Shown here: positions 1 to 13,858 of the stretch, one piece after another
Layout of the letters: each line of letters opens with the position of its first letter
Numbering within the stretch: the stretch's first letter is position 1
Translations under genes and position numbers: made by a program
The notes under the pieces: model-generated
Told to the model about the DNA's origin: nothing
The model's database searches: none
What the model saw: only the letters and a program-made list of their open reading frames with translations
Assembly (NCBI GenBank): GCA_034509735.1
Contig: JACGWO010000011.1
Coordinates: 21,002,979-21,066,978, forward strand
Reading direction: 5' to 3'
Length of the DNA: 64,000 bases
DNA from: Sesamum alatum
Taxonomy: Eukaryota; Streptophyta; Magnoliopsida; Lamiales; Pedaliaceae

Positions 1-1
1 A

Positions 2-3000
2 CAGGAGAGCTATTTTGCTTACTTGTTTGGAGTGCGAGAGCCTGGGTTTTATGGAGCAATTGTAAGTATGATGCATCTTATCTTTTAATTTCAGTAATCT
101 ATGGAAGAGTGGATGTGAACAAGATCAGTTAAAAGTTTATGGAATAGTAATACTCCATAGATACTAAGTTCAAGATGTCTACTTTGCTGCCCATTCTCTT
201 TCCTCTTTCTCTCTTTGCTTAATTTTAGGATGAACTTAGACATTTCATCTTAGCTTGAGTGTTGAGAGTTGCAGATGTTGCTCATCTCATGCAAGTCTGA
301 AGTTTTTGCAATCAGCCTAGGAGAGTAGGATTAGTATGATTGAATTCTCATTTTATTTCTTTCTTCAAAATTCTTTGAAGATGCTGCTTGCGTTACTACG
401 ATGCATGTGCAATCAATGAAGTCGTCAGCAGTCTGCTTCCTTTCAGTAGTTATGCCAATTAAAGACTAAGCGACTTTATACTTTTGGTATATCTAGAGTT
501 TGAAATGGTCCTGATGAATAGGGTTTTGTTTTTTTGCTTATACTAACTTTTAGATTGGAAGATCACTGTATCTTGTAATATATGTTTTTATGTAATGATA
601 ACTCAACTGAAAATCAGCTTGTTCTGTATTTCTAACTGAAGGATGTAGCTACTGGAGAATCAATACTTTTTGCTCCACGGCTACCTGCTGAATATGCAGT
701 TTGGTTGGGAAAAATTAAGTCATTGTCCTACTTCAAGGTGATTACACTCTCTGATCAATTTATCAAAGTTCAAAGGCTAAAGTAATTGGGAATAATTTAG
801 TCTAAATAGCTTTTAACATCCTTCTGCAGGAAAGATACATGGTTGACTCTGTACACTATACTGATGAGATTACAAAAGTTTTGCATCAGCAATACCAAGG
901 ACCAGGAAAACCATTGCTTTATCTCCTGCATGGGCTCAATACTGATAGTAACAACTTTTCAAAACCAGCAGACTTTGAGGTTCTAACATATTTTTCATTT
1001 TAATCATTTTCTGAAGAAGAGTTGACACTGCTACACTATGTACGGGCACACTTGGGTTTAGACATGGATGACAATCTCAAAGATGTATTGCTTCATGAGA
1101 TTGTATATGTCATGCCCGGCCTATTTCTATTTCTTGCACCATGTATATGTATCATACAGATCAAGTTTATATAGAATTAAATGGACATTAATACACATAT
1201 ATTGAAAGACATTAAAAGTCATACAGACAAATTCACGTACATAAACCTCCCCTCATATTCACGCATATATACTGAAAATGCTTGCATACATGATTTGAGT
1301 GTACACCTTTGCTCTTATGTGCACTAACATAGACACGTATGATGTATCAAAGTAATTAATTTTCTAGAATGTGGACACCCTTTCCTCATAATGATCTAGT
1401 TGTCAGCAATAACTAATAAGCGGAACGAAAATTGGCACTGCATAGGTAGCACGAGGTGAAAGAAATTTTTATAGGATTTTGATGCATGAATACCGCCATC
1501 TGGATGGAGATAGCTGATTTTGTGCTTATACCTTCTCAGGGCATTGACAAGTTTACAACAGATCTAAATGCTTTGCATCCAGTTTTGACGGAATGCCGTG
1601 TCGTAAAGTCAGGGCTAGAGCTTGCTCTCATCCAGTATGCCAATGATATAAGCTCGGAAGCTCATGTTGAGGTAACATTCTTGAACTTGTTCCATATATC
1701 TGGGTTCTCCTTTACATTTCTGGCATCAGATATGCATCATGTGTTTTCTTATTCTGAGGGTGTGGTTGTTATTTCTCTTTCTGTGTTATTTTGGACAATT
1801 GACCGCACTTGAGTCACTTGAATCTGATGTTCTTATTTTAAAATTTCACATTGCTGTCCTTTCCTATCTGATAGAGGGAGAAAGTTACTCCACCCACTGT
1901 AGATGATAATATAAAAAGTTGATCCTTTATACATGAATATCCTTGTAACCTTTTCTGGGTAATCATTCCATCTGTTTCTTGGGCTTACAATAATAATCAG
2001 AGCAATAGCTTTCTGATAGGTTAAGCTGGAAATTTCATATATCTTCTTCAGGCATGATCCTCAAAAATATGAAGCTTGACTTTACTGAAATTTGTGAAAC
2101 TAAATTTGTAAAATGTAATTAAGGCTGAAGCAATGCTCTCATTGTTAATCTGTTATGTATTTTTGGACGTTCATATTGAACATATCACTGCTATTCTGTA
2201 TTATAGATCAGAAATAATAATTAAAATGTTTTACATAATATTAAGTTGATACATTAGCTTGCATGCTATTTATGTGACTTTTCACTCTATAGGCGCTGAT
2301 CCTACTGACTGATGCAAAGGGTTTTGGTGACTTTCTTCATGCCTGATTTGTTTTAAACCTTGTACATGTTTTTACTTGTGTATTTACTGTTATGTTCAAA
2401 ATGATTTTTCGAAGTAATATACATCCGTCTTCCAAATATACTGAGACATGACACCTTCTCTCGTCATTTTCAATTACAATAGTTATTTCAATCATGTAGT
2501 AGTTTTGTTCAAAAAATGTCCTATTGTTGTCAGCAAAGTTTCTGATCAAGTAGGTTGCTTTTGACAACTATCCTTGACATTATATCCTTATTTCAAGAAG
2601 CCAACTATCCTGATAATCCTGAACTGAAAAGAAACAAAGAACTCTTAATCATTATCTCATTATCCACCTGTTCTAGTAAAGGTATTGACTCAAGGAAAAT
2701 CTGTTTCTTGAGTCCAGTTAGATTGGGATTGAATAAATTGGATTTCCTAGACGGCCTCAAGATTTAAGGTCAGGGATGCCTCCATCAGGGTATAATATCA
2801 TGTGAGCTTAAATTTAAGGTTTCTCTATCTTGTCATGAATATAGTTTGAGTAATTTTTTGCTTAAATTGATTGGTTTTCATAAGAATTATTCTCTTGCTT
2901 GTATGTCCAAATGCTTGTATGATGGATGAAGTTGTTTGACTTGCTATTTATGTTTTTTTGAGTAGGTTATGAGGAATACAAAAGTAGGTATGAAAGAGTA

Positions 3001-3770
3001 TCAACTGGAAAGCTTGTTTCTCCATCACACATACATGTATGGTGGTTGTAGACACTGTTCATACACATGTATATGTGCAACTGGTGACAACGGGTACTTT
3101 TTTCCCTCTAATTTTCTCTATGATGCTTCTACATTTGTTTCTTAAAACAGGGACATCATGTGCACTACGGTGGATATATTGGAACGTCTATGTGGCCTTA
3201 TACAGTGGGCTACAGGACTACAAACTTGAGTTTGTTGCTTGCATTATTAGCTAATAGTTCAATCTTGTTACTTGCACTATTATCTAATAGTTCAATTTCT
3301 TGTTACAGTGCTGTGCTCCACTATGGTCATGCAGCAGCTCCTAATGACAGGGTATGTTAACCGGCATGTCTTTGCCTCTGAAGCATTATGCGAAAAGACC
3401 GCTGTTTTGTTTATGTAATGCTGGTGTCATATCTTATAATTCCAGTAATTTTGATTCCTCATGTTAACTTGTTGGCTGGATTTGGAAAATGAATAATAAT
3501 CACTTTAGCATAATGGCTAAATTGACAATTTTAAAAGAATAGCTGTATGAGGAACGAGGTGTAGCTAGGTGTTCTCTGGGTTAGGTAACTCATACACGCT
3601 TGAAGACATATCAAGTGAATAACAAAATGGGCATCCTACAATCATATCATGACAATAACTTCCAGTATACATATTCCAGAACACTTTCACGTAATACCCT
3701 CTGCAACTATACATCTCTGTTGGCGTAAAAAAAATAAGATGTAGATAGATACCTTGCAAGAATTCTCTTT

Positions 3771-3809
<39 letters not shown>

Positions 3810-6800
3810 GCATCTCTGGCTTGCTTCTTATATTCATATTCAGATGTGAATCCAGGATTACTTTTGTTGTCATCTAATGCTGTCAACTTAACCTTATTAT
3901 AACTGGTAATTTCACTTTTTGCAAAGAGAAGGTGTGCTTGAATTATTCAGGGAATCAGGTCTTTATTATCCTGCTAAATTAGTCACTTTCTCATCTCTCC
4001 TCTTGCTATCAGTCTATTCTATGTAGAGCTGACTGGCGTTGCGTAGCTCAGATCTCATTCTAGTGCATGGCGTGCAATTTGTCATTTACTACCTTACTGG
4101 TCAAGGTGTTCCTTTTTTTTTTTCAATTATTATCTATTATATATAGAATAGAAAAATATAAAAAGAAGACATTTTTCAGTATCAGATGTTACTGCGAAAG
4201 TTCATTCTACTTAAAGTAAAATTCCAATAAAATGAAAATTATGTGAAAATTCTAATCGTTATCAAAATCTATATAATAGCCTAACATTTTTGTTCATAAT
4301 GGATGGATAGATCTGTATTCTACTTTAAACTCTAACTGTGAAGGAATCTGAATTGATAGGTGATTGGCAGTCTGTTTGTCTTTATGTCCAGCCAAGGCCT
4401 AGGGAACAAGTGTACCATGGTTCAAGGGTCTGATAGTTGATAGACAATAGCATGAAAAGTTTCTTTCAGATTTTTGGGGATTTTTAGATATATATGAGAA
4501 TAAAAAAGGAAGCTGGAACATGAGAGGACCTAAAATTCACTGGTGAGTAGAGAGCCCTTGTGCATATCAAACTATAGAAGCTAATTCTGAAACTTTGGGT
4601 TGAACAAATTGATCAAACACATCTCGTGGTGGGGATGTGGAAGTTGGAACAAACAACTCTTAGGCCACCGAATCCCTAGAAACCCAAGGTAACAGTGTGT
4701 TGGACATATATAAAAAGTAAAGCAGAGCTTTTTAAACCTAGCCAATTGCACTCTCTTTTCTTCTAGGGTTCTCTTTAACTCATTTAATTGTTATATCATT
4801 ATTGTGAGAATTGTAGGAATTAGGATTTCAGGAAGGAATATGATAGATAAGTTATTGAAACCATGGAATAATGACAATGATAAAGGAAAAAACCTACAGG
4901 TGGAGAGGATCCAAAATGAGTTGAAGATGGGAAATGGAAGTCTCTGGATGATCAAGAATTAATAGTAGGGAAGCAAAGTTACTACAAGGCCATTGTTCTG
5001 TCTTCAGCTGTTCTTCATTATTATTTTGGAAGCACAAATAGAAGTCTCTTTTCTTCGTCTACTACTGGTATTGGACTAGAAAGGTTGCACCGTGAAGGAT
5101 AATGCAGAAATTGCATTACATTGAGATATAACAATCAATGATCACTTTCAGTTTGTCGAATCAAAATCAAGTATCGTGTTTTTTTCATGAGGTTTTTGCA
5201 ACGTGAATTCCTTTTCGCTAATAAGTTTCTCGCTCTATCTCTCTGTTAAATATTAATGTCCTTATGTACGCCCAAATTGGAAGTATTCTGTTTCATCTTC
5301 TGCTGACAACTTGTTTTCTGTGTCATGCATTATGGTTCTTAATTTACAGAAGTTTGATTGAAATTTATCATTAAACTATAGTCTTATGAAGGGATTTTCT
5401 TTGTAGTTTTGTTTGTTATTGGAGGAAATTTCATAATCTTTAGAATATGAGGATGAGGTGCATTTCTAACATCATACTTCTTTGTTATTTGCTATTCTTG
5501 AAGACTTTAGAAGATGGAGATATGGCATTGCTTGACATGGGAGCTGAATACCATTTTTATGGTTCTGATATCACATGTTCCTTCCCGGTAAGCATGTTCG
5601 TCTGTATAATATCATGGGTGTATTTATGTGCTATATTCTTCTTCCAGTTATGTTCTTGTTTCTCAGGTTTCTGCAAATACGCATAACTCATTCTTGAAAA
5701 TTTACACACTTTTTTCATGAAGTTAAGATATCATAGAAAAACCACCATAGAGCTGATGGGCATATTATCTCAAATGATAGGAAATTGAAAGATGGATGAG
5801 ATATATAACTTAGCCAAAAGAAAATAAGGTCAGGTAAAATGTCTTAACATGCTTATCTTTTCTCTGGCCACGAGAGCAAATTGAAGAGAACAGGAGTATC
5901 CAAAATCAGTCTTCTAATTTTCTTCTCCTGTATAAGATTATCCACGAGATAATAAGTCATGCCTCATAGAAAAAACGAGAACCATGAAGTTATCTGCACA
6001 GCAGTCCCCAATAAGGAAAGGTGGCCTACTTTACGTTGCTGATAAAAGTTCGTATTAATGGTCTCTTAAGCTTCTCATAGTAAGAAACAATTACAGTACA
6101 GTAGCATACTCCCTGGGGTTTCGTTCAGCCAGGATACACTCATGAGCCACCTCAAAATCATACAGAACAAAGTTATTTAATTATATAAGTAATTATTATT
6201 CTCCCCTGTGAAGTCCACAACTCTTTCCTTACAGAGTGCACGGTCATTTTGTCAGAATTAGCAGAGATAGACATTGTTTAGACCCATCTGAATTTCGTAA
6301 TCAGCCATCGTCGTTTTGCTTGGGTATCATGTAGTTTGGTCGTCAATGAGATAGCATCCTGTTGCTTTGAGAAGTCTGATTTCCTTGGCTGTTCATCCTG
6401 AGTATATTGCCACAAGACAAATTAGTATTTGGGTATTTTCTTGTCTTGTTAAGGTGTAACTTTAAAAAAATTGATAAGTTTTGCTATGTTGATATGTTTG
6501 CTAGAGCTTTAACTTTTAATTTGAAGATAATGTCAGTATTTGTGTATCTGCATCTGAATATTTCTCATACCTGTATACAAAGTAGTGTTAGGAAGAACTC
6601 TTGGCTATAGTTTTGCAGCATATATGCATTTAGGATGATACATATAACACATGCTGTGTTCTAAATGTGAAGGACCCTAGTCATTTTATGTTCTACAATT
6701 ATGAATAGTCTTCACTTCCTCTGTTCCAAAATAAAGATCATCCGTATGACGGTCATTGCTGAGAATATCTAGTTCTCTCATTGTTTATAAGAGTACGTTC

Positions 6801-9800
6801 TCACTTTTTGTATAATAGTGCTGGCAAATATGATTGTGCTTGCAGGTAAATGGAAAGTTTACGCATGACCAATCCCTTGTATATAATGTAAGTATTTTAC
6901 TATTTGGGACAAAAAAAAATTTTAATACTACGTAGGAAGTTCATCCATGCGATATGATTGATGAAGTTTTCCTGCTGTCTCCAAAATTTTATCATTCAAG
7001 CATTTCATCAAGATTGAAAAGGCTTTTGGACTATACTATTGCATAGGCATGAGTGTAATAATAGTGCAGACCATTTATGAACTTCACATCACAATTGGAC
7101 TCCAATTCTTTGGAGCGACAAGATGCAGTTTGACATCCATTATTATATTTTAGGGTTAATTACACTTAGATTACACTTCCCCCCAAAGAAGTTTCAAAAT
7201 TACACTTACACCCCTCCGAAAACTCTCCGTTTACACCTGACCCTTCCGTTAGGGATTGGACGGTAAATGTTGACATCAACAAAACAAATTACATAATTTT
7301 TTCAAAATTTTCCCTCATTTAACATTCTCATGCATATTATTGTACTTAGAAGGGAATAAATGTAATATATGTATATATATATGGAGTGAGGTTAACATCA
7401 TTACATTTTTCTCCTTACAAGTACAAAATTATTACATGAGAATGTTAAATAAAGGGTGAAATTGGAAATTTTATGTAATTTTTCGCTAACCTCAGCATTT
7501 TTCGTCCAACCCTAACGAAAGGAGGTCACGTATAAAACGGTGAATTTTTGGAAGGGGTGTAAGTGTAATTTCCATCTTCTTTGGGGGAAAGTATAATTTC
7601 ACATTTTCAGAGGGGGTCTAAGTGTAATTAACCCTATATTTTACATTAAATTGAGATGGCATAGCTGTTGCTGCTGAATGAGGAAGAACAGTATTGCATA
7701 TCTATGCAGACTTGGTCAGTGAGATGAGCATCAATTATGAAAAAATTATAAAATTCTAGGCTTAGAGTGGTAACTAGTGGAGAAGCTTGCAGCAGCTATG
7801 TTGAAGATGTCTTGTTGGAGAGGACAGGGTGGAAAAAGAAAAACTATTCATTTCCTTCAGGAAAATGAATGGATTGATGCATGTTAATCTGTTTCTTCTT
7901 TTTGCATTTGCAGGCTGTCCTTCGTGCTCATAATGCTGTCATATCCAGTATGCGACCTGGTGTAAACTGGGTTAATATGCACAAGTAAGACTCTTAAGTT
8001 AGAATACCCTGGAATTTAATGGTGATTATCCTAGTGTTAATGATAACAGGTTTGTTTTGCTGAGGAGATTTAATTACAGTAGGATTGAGGGTATGTTTGG
8101 TTGTATGATTTTCAGTGAGGAAAACACTTACTATATGTCTGGTCTTTGGATTTTAATGAGGAGAACCAGTAAGGAAAATGTTTTCCTCGCTTCAATAATA
8201 GTACTTTATGCTTTATTTTTATATCATTTCAGTTTTAGTTGTTCGCCAAAATCCAAGGTCAAAAGACTCAAAATATAGGATGAGGAAAAAATGTTGTTGC
8301 TTCTAGTCATACTACTTGGAGGACTATTAGTAAATTCAGACCATTGAATCTGACAGGTGCCTATAAGTGAACATTTTTACTGATTAAGGTGCAATGGAAA
8401 TAAAATCCCAGCATGGGGCAAAGCCGATAGGAGGAGGGAAACCAAAGTAAATGCTTGCTTCTTTCTTGATGGTTGCTTGGACCTGAGCGTGGCCGTTGAT
8501 CTAACTGTATAGACCATGACTTTAGAAGGCGAGGAATACCTTGCAATACTCAGTTGTGAGAATTCTATACTGCCCCATTATTTTAACATTCCCTCCCATT
8601 CACATTGATCATCGGCCATCAGAACTAGTTCAGCATCCTTTCTACAACCTCAACAACCATTTGCCCCCATCCTTAGACGTCACCTATGCCAGCCCTCTTT
8701 CCCAATATCACCCTCTCTATTTCCCATTTAAAATACCCACTGCTGCCTGCTGCTTTCCACACTCTAGAAAGACATTACCCCTCTTCCATTTCCGTGGGGG
8801 GAAACAAATGGGAAATGATGTGCACAGCAACTTCTGAAATGATTTTTTTTGTCATTTTTGTCTGTATTTGGCGTGCAAGGATCATTAGATAATGATTCGA
8901 AATTATAATCTTTTCTCCAGATTCATTCCATGCACTAACCAAATGAGTCTCATTATAAATATGAAGTAATACTTCTGGGAAATTTGTTTCTGACTCTGCT
9001 TCAATACCTTTTTCCTGATTTCCAGATTGGCTGAAAGAACTATTCTGGAATCACTGAAGGAAGGAAACCTCCTTCTTGGGTATGTATCTTTATGCTTTCT
9101 TCACTTGCTCTTATGTGTAAGTGGTGAAGAACTAGATTCTGATTCTGTTACGACTCTCTGATCCTTCAAGTGATGTTGATGCTATGGTTCATGAGCGACT
9201 AGGTGCCGTCTTTATGCCCCACGGCCTGGGACACCTTCTGGGAATTGATACTCATGATCCTGGGGGTTATCTAAAGGTTGTTCCGATAATTCTATGCCCA
9301 TGTTTTTGTTACTTGCAATTTTGATATTACTTTCGACGCAATGAACTATTCTAGGGAGCGGAACGACCCAAAGAAGCTGGACTCAAGTCTCTGCGCACAA
9401 GTAGAGAACTGTTGGCAGGAATGGTATGTAATAGAAAACTTAAACTCTGTTTGGAGATGAATATGGTGAGCAGATTTACTCTGAAGAAGTGATGGTCAAT
9501 TATTTTATTGACCTGTCAATTCAGCACTCTCTATCCAGTTTTGGCTTTGTGTAATTTAGATGTTTTACTTTTGTGTGAGCTCTACTGAATGCATCTGTGT
9601 ATTACAAAAATCCCTACGAGCATTTGTTACTAGCTATCTTCATTTTTATCTTCCTTTCCTGAATATTAATGAGGCTGAAACTTAATCATTGTCTGGTTTG
9701 AGAAATTTGGATATGCACTCTCCTTTTCGGTCGATTGTGCTATTAATTGGTCTCCTTTTAGCATAGGCTGGTGTGATGAATATCATCTCATCTCAAGATT

Positions 9801-10706
9801 TACACGCAGTGCAAGTGTGCAACCTTCACCACCGCCTATTGTAATAGATTTATTTACAGTATTACAAAGTGCACTGAGATGAATTAACTGCAGGTGATAA
9901 CAGTCGAACCTGGATGTTACTTCATTGACGCCTTGTTACTTCCTGCAACGGAAAATGCTCAGACATCAAAATATTTCAACCATGAGCAGATCCATAGATT
10001 TAGAGGTTTTGGCGGGGTTCGAATTGAAAGTGACGTGGTAAAATTGCATTCGCTCGTTTAGTATTTAAATTAGTACTTGCTTCTGAAATACACCTCATTT
10101 GTGTGATATTGGCTGAATGTGTTGAATCAAAATCTGCATGCTTATCTCCGGTGAACATGCTCATTTTCAGTGTCTTGGGTCAAGGACTATTACTCGAACG
10201 AGGCATCACTGATGGTTCTTGGTGTTCTAATCCTAATTTATTGATAGTCTTAATGACTTACAAAACAGAGAGTTTGTTGAACTTAAATGTCATTTTGCCT
10301 TCTTGTTTCCTCTGGAAGACTCTACTCTTAGCTATAGTAGGTGATTATATTGTAAGGATTTACTTATTAGTTGCACATGGCACTTGTTTCTTGCATTGTT
10401 TGGATAGAACAAATGCTAATTTTAGATTACGTTCCGTTGTATCTCGAGTCGTAATTGGCAAGTAAAGGCCGCAGCCCCACCTGCCCCAACATCAAAATAT
10501 GCTTGCTAAACAAATGAATTCTCAGAATTGGCCTTATATTTATGTTAACTTCTTGTTTCCATGTGTGTTTGCAGTACGTTACTTCGGATGGTTGTGTGAA
10601 CATGACCAAGTGTCCACGAGAGATCCAAGATATCGAGGCTGTGATGGCCGGTGCTCCTTGGCCAATTAAGAAGACAAGTATACCTTCCGTGAATGGGAAA
10701 ACTTAA
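2..10706 (+). CDS. PEPD: Xaa-Pro dipeptidase (prolidase), M24 family; 5' end outside the window
   Basis: This enzyme hydrolyses dipeptides with C-terminal proline using two metal ions (Mn) and acts in the cytosol. Fourteen exons join in frame at GT-AG sites: 2-61, 642-737, 830-979, 1540-1671, 2966-3093, 3309-3351, 5504-5587, 6846-6887, 7914-7984, 9026-9079, 9171-9276, 9355-9423, 9894-10037 and 10575-10706. They give 436 residues. Animal prolidases have about 490, so roughly 60 N-terminal residues lie upstream. The metal ligands are all visible: Asp in LLDMGAEY and in GSDITCSFP (5504-5587), His in [10 protein letters not shown] (9171-9276), Glu in TVEPGCYF and Glu in GVRIESD (9894-10037). Exon 6 has the conserved [14 protein letters not shown] segment. 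No stop or frameshift breaks the reading frame, so I judge the gene functional. The introns hold a MITE (7153) and simple repeats. The start codon cannot be seen. Confidence 0.95.
3232..3297. repeat. 33-bp tandem duplication in a prolidase intron
   Basis: Two adjacent 33-bp units (3232-3264 and 3265-3297) share the core TATTAKCTAATAGTTCAAT and differ at about four positions. They lie in the short intron just before the acceptor at 3308. They keep an open frame by chance but interrupt the conserved protein, so they are intronic. Confidence 0.75.
3773..3802. repeat. Poly(T) tract, 30 nt
   Basis: There is an uninterrupted run of 30 T in the large intron between prolidase exons 6 and 7. On the minus strand it is a poly(A) run and could be the tail of an old retroposon. 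I found no flanking target duplication. Confidence 0.7.
7153..7634. mobile_element. Mutator-like MITE (482 bp) in a prolidase intron, with 9-bp target duplication
   Basis: The ends are inverted repeats: GGGTTAATTACACTTAG at 7153 and its complement ending at 7634. The arms go on pairing imperfectly inward through runs such as CCCCCCAAAGAAG and CTTCTTTGGGGGA. The 9-bp direct repeat TATATTTTA flanks the element exactly (7144-7152 and 7635-7643). A 9-bp duplication with long terminal inverted repeats is the signature of Mutator-type transposition. There is no coding capacity. It sits in the intron between exons 8 and 9 and leaves splice sites untouched. Confidence 0.88.
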
Positions 10707-11112
10707 CCTGTCGATGCTTTGGTTGTCCGCCTGCAACTCTCATCTCTACCGTTGTGCAGAAACAAATGTATATCTTTCGTGTTCTTTCTATGTTAACGGT
10801 TAACAGAGTGATCTTATAATTCCAGTAAAGCCTTCAAATCAGTGAAGCATTCCTATTTCCTGAAACAGATGGTCTGTAATTCTGTTATATTGGAATGTTA
10901 ACCCACGTCTTGCACTTGTAACTCTGGGTTGGATACTGTAAGCACAGTTTCTGTTGATGAGGGGTGACTGGGAACGTACAAAAGGGCCGTCGGTCGATTC
11001 CAACTGAGTCCTAGAAACATTCTCAAAGTATATTTGCTTCCTGCACTCAAAAACCCCGCATGCAGCATCGGTCCTGCTATCTGTTTGTTAAATCACATCT
11101 CAAAGTGTGTAT
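10707..11112 (+). other. Prolidase 3' untranslated region and downstream spacer
   Basis: This stretch follows the prolidase stop codon. It has no coding potential. It is moderately T-rich with scattered TTGTAA-like motifs, as expected of a plant 3' UTR, but I cannot place the polyadenylation site. Confidence 0.5.
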
Positions 11113-11122
11113 GTCAAATAAT

Positions 11123-12238
11123 GGGTTATTTTCATTTTAGTCCTTGTAATTTAATCAATTTTCAATATCATCCAATTTTTTTTTTTGTTATTTTTCAATT
11201 TCGTTCATTTGTGGAATTTTGGTCAATATTCCCTCCAATTGAAGGGTGTTTTTGAATTTTCCGTTATATTTATAAAAAAAGAAAATTTGTGGGTCATAAA
11301 TATTATGGCATGGTATATATTATAGTATTATTTTACTAATATATGCACACTCAAATGTGTGTGTATAATTATTTTTAAATTTAAAAAACTAATTAACTAT
11401 TATTTTAAAAAATATATATTAATTAGATAAATGAATATTGCTAGAAGAATATATATAAGTTATGAAGAGTTATTGAAAAAATGAGAGAAAAAAAAAAGAA
11501 TGTGAAAATTGATAAAATAGAGAATGGGAAGTTGAGTAGAGAGAGTGAGAATAAAATAGAGATTAACAAAGTAAATTAAAAAAAATGATATACCAAAATA
11601 AAAAAGACACTAAAAGGGTGCTTTTCAATTATATAAAGGTATATATATTTTTGGGACTGATCAACATATCTGAATATAGTGACATAGTATATATTATGAC
11701 CTTTCATATATTTTTTATAGTTGCTCTATTGATGTTGTTGTTGGTTGAATTTGAAGAATACATAATTAATGTATAAAGAATAATTGGTTGGAAAATGATA
11801 GGTGGTTGAAGATTTATGTTTGTGTGAAATAGTTAAAAAAAAAAAATGAGTTGATTGCGATTGGATACTTGCAAACTTCTTGCTGTATTTTTCATGCTTT
11901 TGTCAAATTTGATTTGTACATTTCAATATATTATAAGGGAGTATGTTTGGCAAAACGTCAAATTCCAACTGTCAATAATTGCCTTCAAATGCTCAAATTT
12001 CAATGGTCATAATTTCCTAACCATCATACTAAATTGAAATTGAGTTTGAAAACAGATGGATGTTTTTGCAATTGTGCATATTTTACCAAAACTTTTGGGG
12101 CATTTTTGACAAAGACCATTTTTTGACCAAAAAATTGGTCAAAGTTCTACTAAAAGGACGAATTTGAAAAATAACAAAAAGAATTGGACCATTTTGAAGA
12201 GCAATTAAAAACACAAGGGACCAAAATGAAAATAACCC
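11123..12238. mobile_element. Non-autonomous Mutator-like element (1116 bp) with 10-bp direct repeats
   Basis: The left end reads GGGTTATTTTCATTTT and the right end is the complement, AAAATGAAAATAACCC (ending 12238), with pairing extending into AGTCC/GGACC. The flanks are the direct repeats GTCAAATAAT at 11113-11122 and 12239-12248. The interior is very AT-rich, with no transposase and only short chance ORFs. The repeat length, 9-10 bp, points to the Mutator superfamily. This is the largest such element in the window. Confidence 0.85.
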
Positions 12239-12269
12239 GTCAAATAATAGTGATAATTACATTGTTCAA

Positions 12270-12750
12270 GGAAGGTTTGGTATAATTTTAAAAAAAACCC
12301 TATGTGGTTTGGGAAATTACGTTTACTACCCTAAATGTTTGCTTCCGTCTAATAATAAGTCTCTTTATTAGTCAAAATTTGCCGAATTTGTTGATATTAA
12401 AAAATTAAAGAACAATTCATATTTACCCCCCTCATTGATTTATTACTGACTTATTGTAGATCAAACAAAAATTTTTCTGACTGAACTATCCTCTTCACAC
12501 GCTAATGCATGTAAGGAGGTATATCGTCACCTTTATAATGATAGTTTTGTCAAAAAAAAATTATTTGATCTGCAATAAGTCAGTTTGGTCAAAAAAATTC
12601 ATGATCATTCTTTCTTTTTTTTGCTAATATGGGCAAATTTAGATAAAAGTAAATATCATGGGTATTAGACGTGATTTTTCAAACCATAAGAGATTTACGT
12701 ATAATATACAAACCTCATGGGAGGATGGTGTAATTGTTCCTAAATAATGA
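12270..12750. repeat. Foldback repeat, MITE-like, decayed
   Basis: The left arm has CCCTATGTGGTTTGGGAAATTACG and the right arm has the matching complement near 12640-12740 (CATGGGTATTAGACGTG, CAAACCTCATGGGAGG). An inner pair, CTGACTTATTGTAGATCAA near 12446 and TTGATCTGCAATAAGTCAG near 12567, also folds back. The ends are too diverged to define a target duplication. It begins about 20 bp after the duplication of the neighbouring element. Confidence 0.55.
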
Positions 12751-13454
12751 GACAAATTTACTAATTTTTAATTTTTTACGACTCCTTAGGATAATAATAC
12801 TAGAACTTACCTTCTTTTTCTTTATAGTGTCATTTAATGTTTCATATGTCAATCCAAACAATTTGACTTTTCTAGAGTGATAGAATTCGGATATTTTATG
12901 ACAAATTGATATTATATCTCGTATTGTACCTTATATGTATATTATAATGCGCCGAAATATTCTTTTGAATATGTTTTAGTTGTAGATTTGATTGACATAA
13001 TATTATATGTAAAAATGCACTATAATATTATAATGGCAAATTCCAATTGTAAAAAAGGATTGTGTGATTTTTAAATGAAGAAAGAATGAATCCAGAGGAG
13101 ACTTTGGGCAAAATGAATTAACATTCAGGCCAAGAGGATCCAATTTCCAAATATCAAACATGATTGGCAGAATACAAATAGTATCCTCCAAATTTTCTTG
13201 TCTCATTTAAGTCAGAAATCAAATTGTTCTATGAGTTTAGACTTACCAAAAAAGATGCAAAACCAGTTCTGGGGTTATACATTAATTGAGGTTCTATATG
13301 CTCGTTTGCCTCTGTCCACTCACATATGGCTAAAAGCAATATTTTGAAAATCGGGTCGGAGATCGAAGGACTTGTTAGTGGTCATAGGTCCAATCGGTTG
13401 GATCATATTAAAAAAATCGATAGATTCGAACTATATTATATACATATACATATA
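12751..13454. other. AT-rich spacer
   Basis: I see no gene, RNA or clear repeat here. The short ORFs on both strands have no recognisable domain. Confidence 0.5.
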
Positions 13455-13482
13455 CTAGAACGTATCACGTGCGTTGCACGTT
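13455..13482 (-). mobile_element. Helitron 3' terminus, minus strand
   Basis: Read on the minus strand, this has a perfect hairpin (CGTGC, loop AAC, GCACG) followed about 10 nt later by CTAG, with T next outside the element. A short GC hairpin before CTRR, inserted next to T, is the Helitron 3' end. The matching 5' TC end should lie to the right. It was not found before the LINE at 13.8 kb, so the Helitron may be split by that LINE or truncated. Confidence 0.6.
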
Positions 13483-13858
13483 GGAAACATATATTTAGAT
13501 GTGAATATATCACTCATTAGCTACAAAAATGTTAAGTTCATAATTTTATTTACATTTCTATCATTGAAACATTAATATATACGATTATATTTTTAAAAAA
13601 TGACAATAATTGTTTTAAAACTATTTAATTCTATTATTTGTAATTTACTTTTAAATTTACTTGATATTATTAAATAAAAAATTTAATCGTTGAAAACTGA
13701 AATCTTCCATTTTGTATTTACTAATTATTATATTTGAACATGCAATATGATAGGCTCACATGAGGATTCAAGAACATCATCCGTCAAGAAGGAGGACGAA
13801 ATTTAGACGCGCCAAAAAAAAATTAAAAAAAAAAAGAAGCGACTAGCCAAATTGTACT

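Noticed and set aside
3100..3360. Alternative prolidase exon through 3160-3308
   Set aside because: An open frame exists, but it interrupts the conserved [12 protein letters not shown] segment that is restored by splicing 3093 to 3309.
8541..8892. ORFs of 98 and 68 codons in a prolidase intron
   Set aside because: They have no domain and no splice context. They are chance frames in a C-rich part of the intron.
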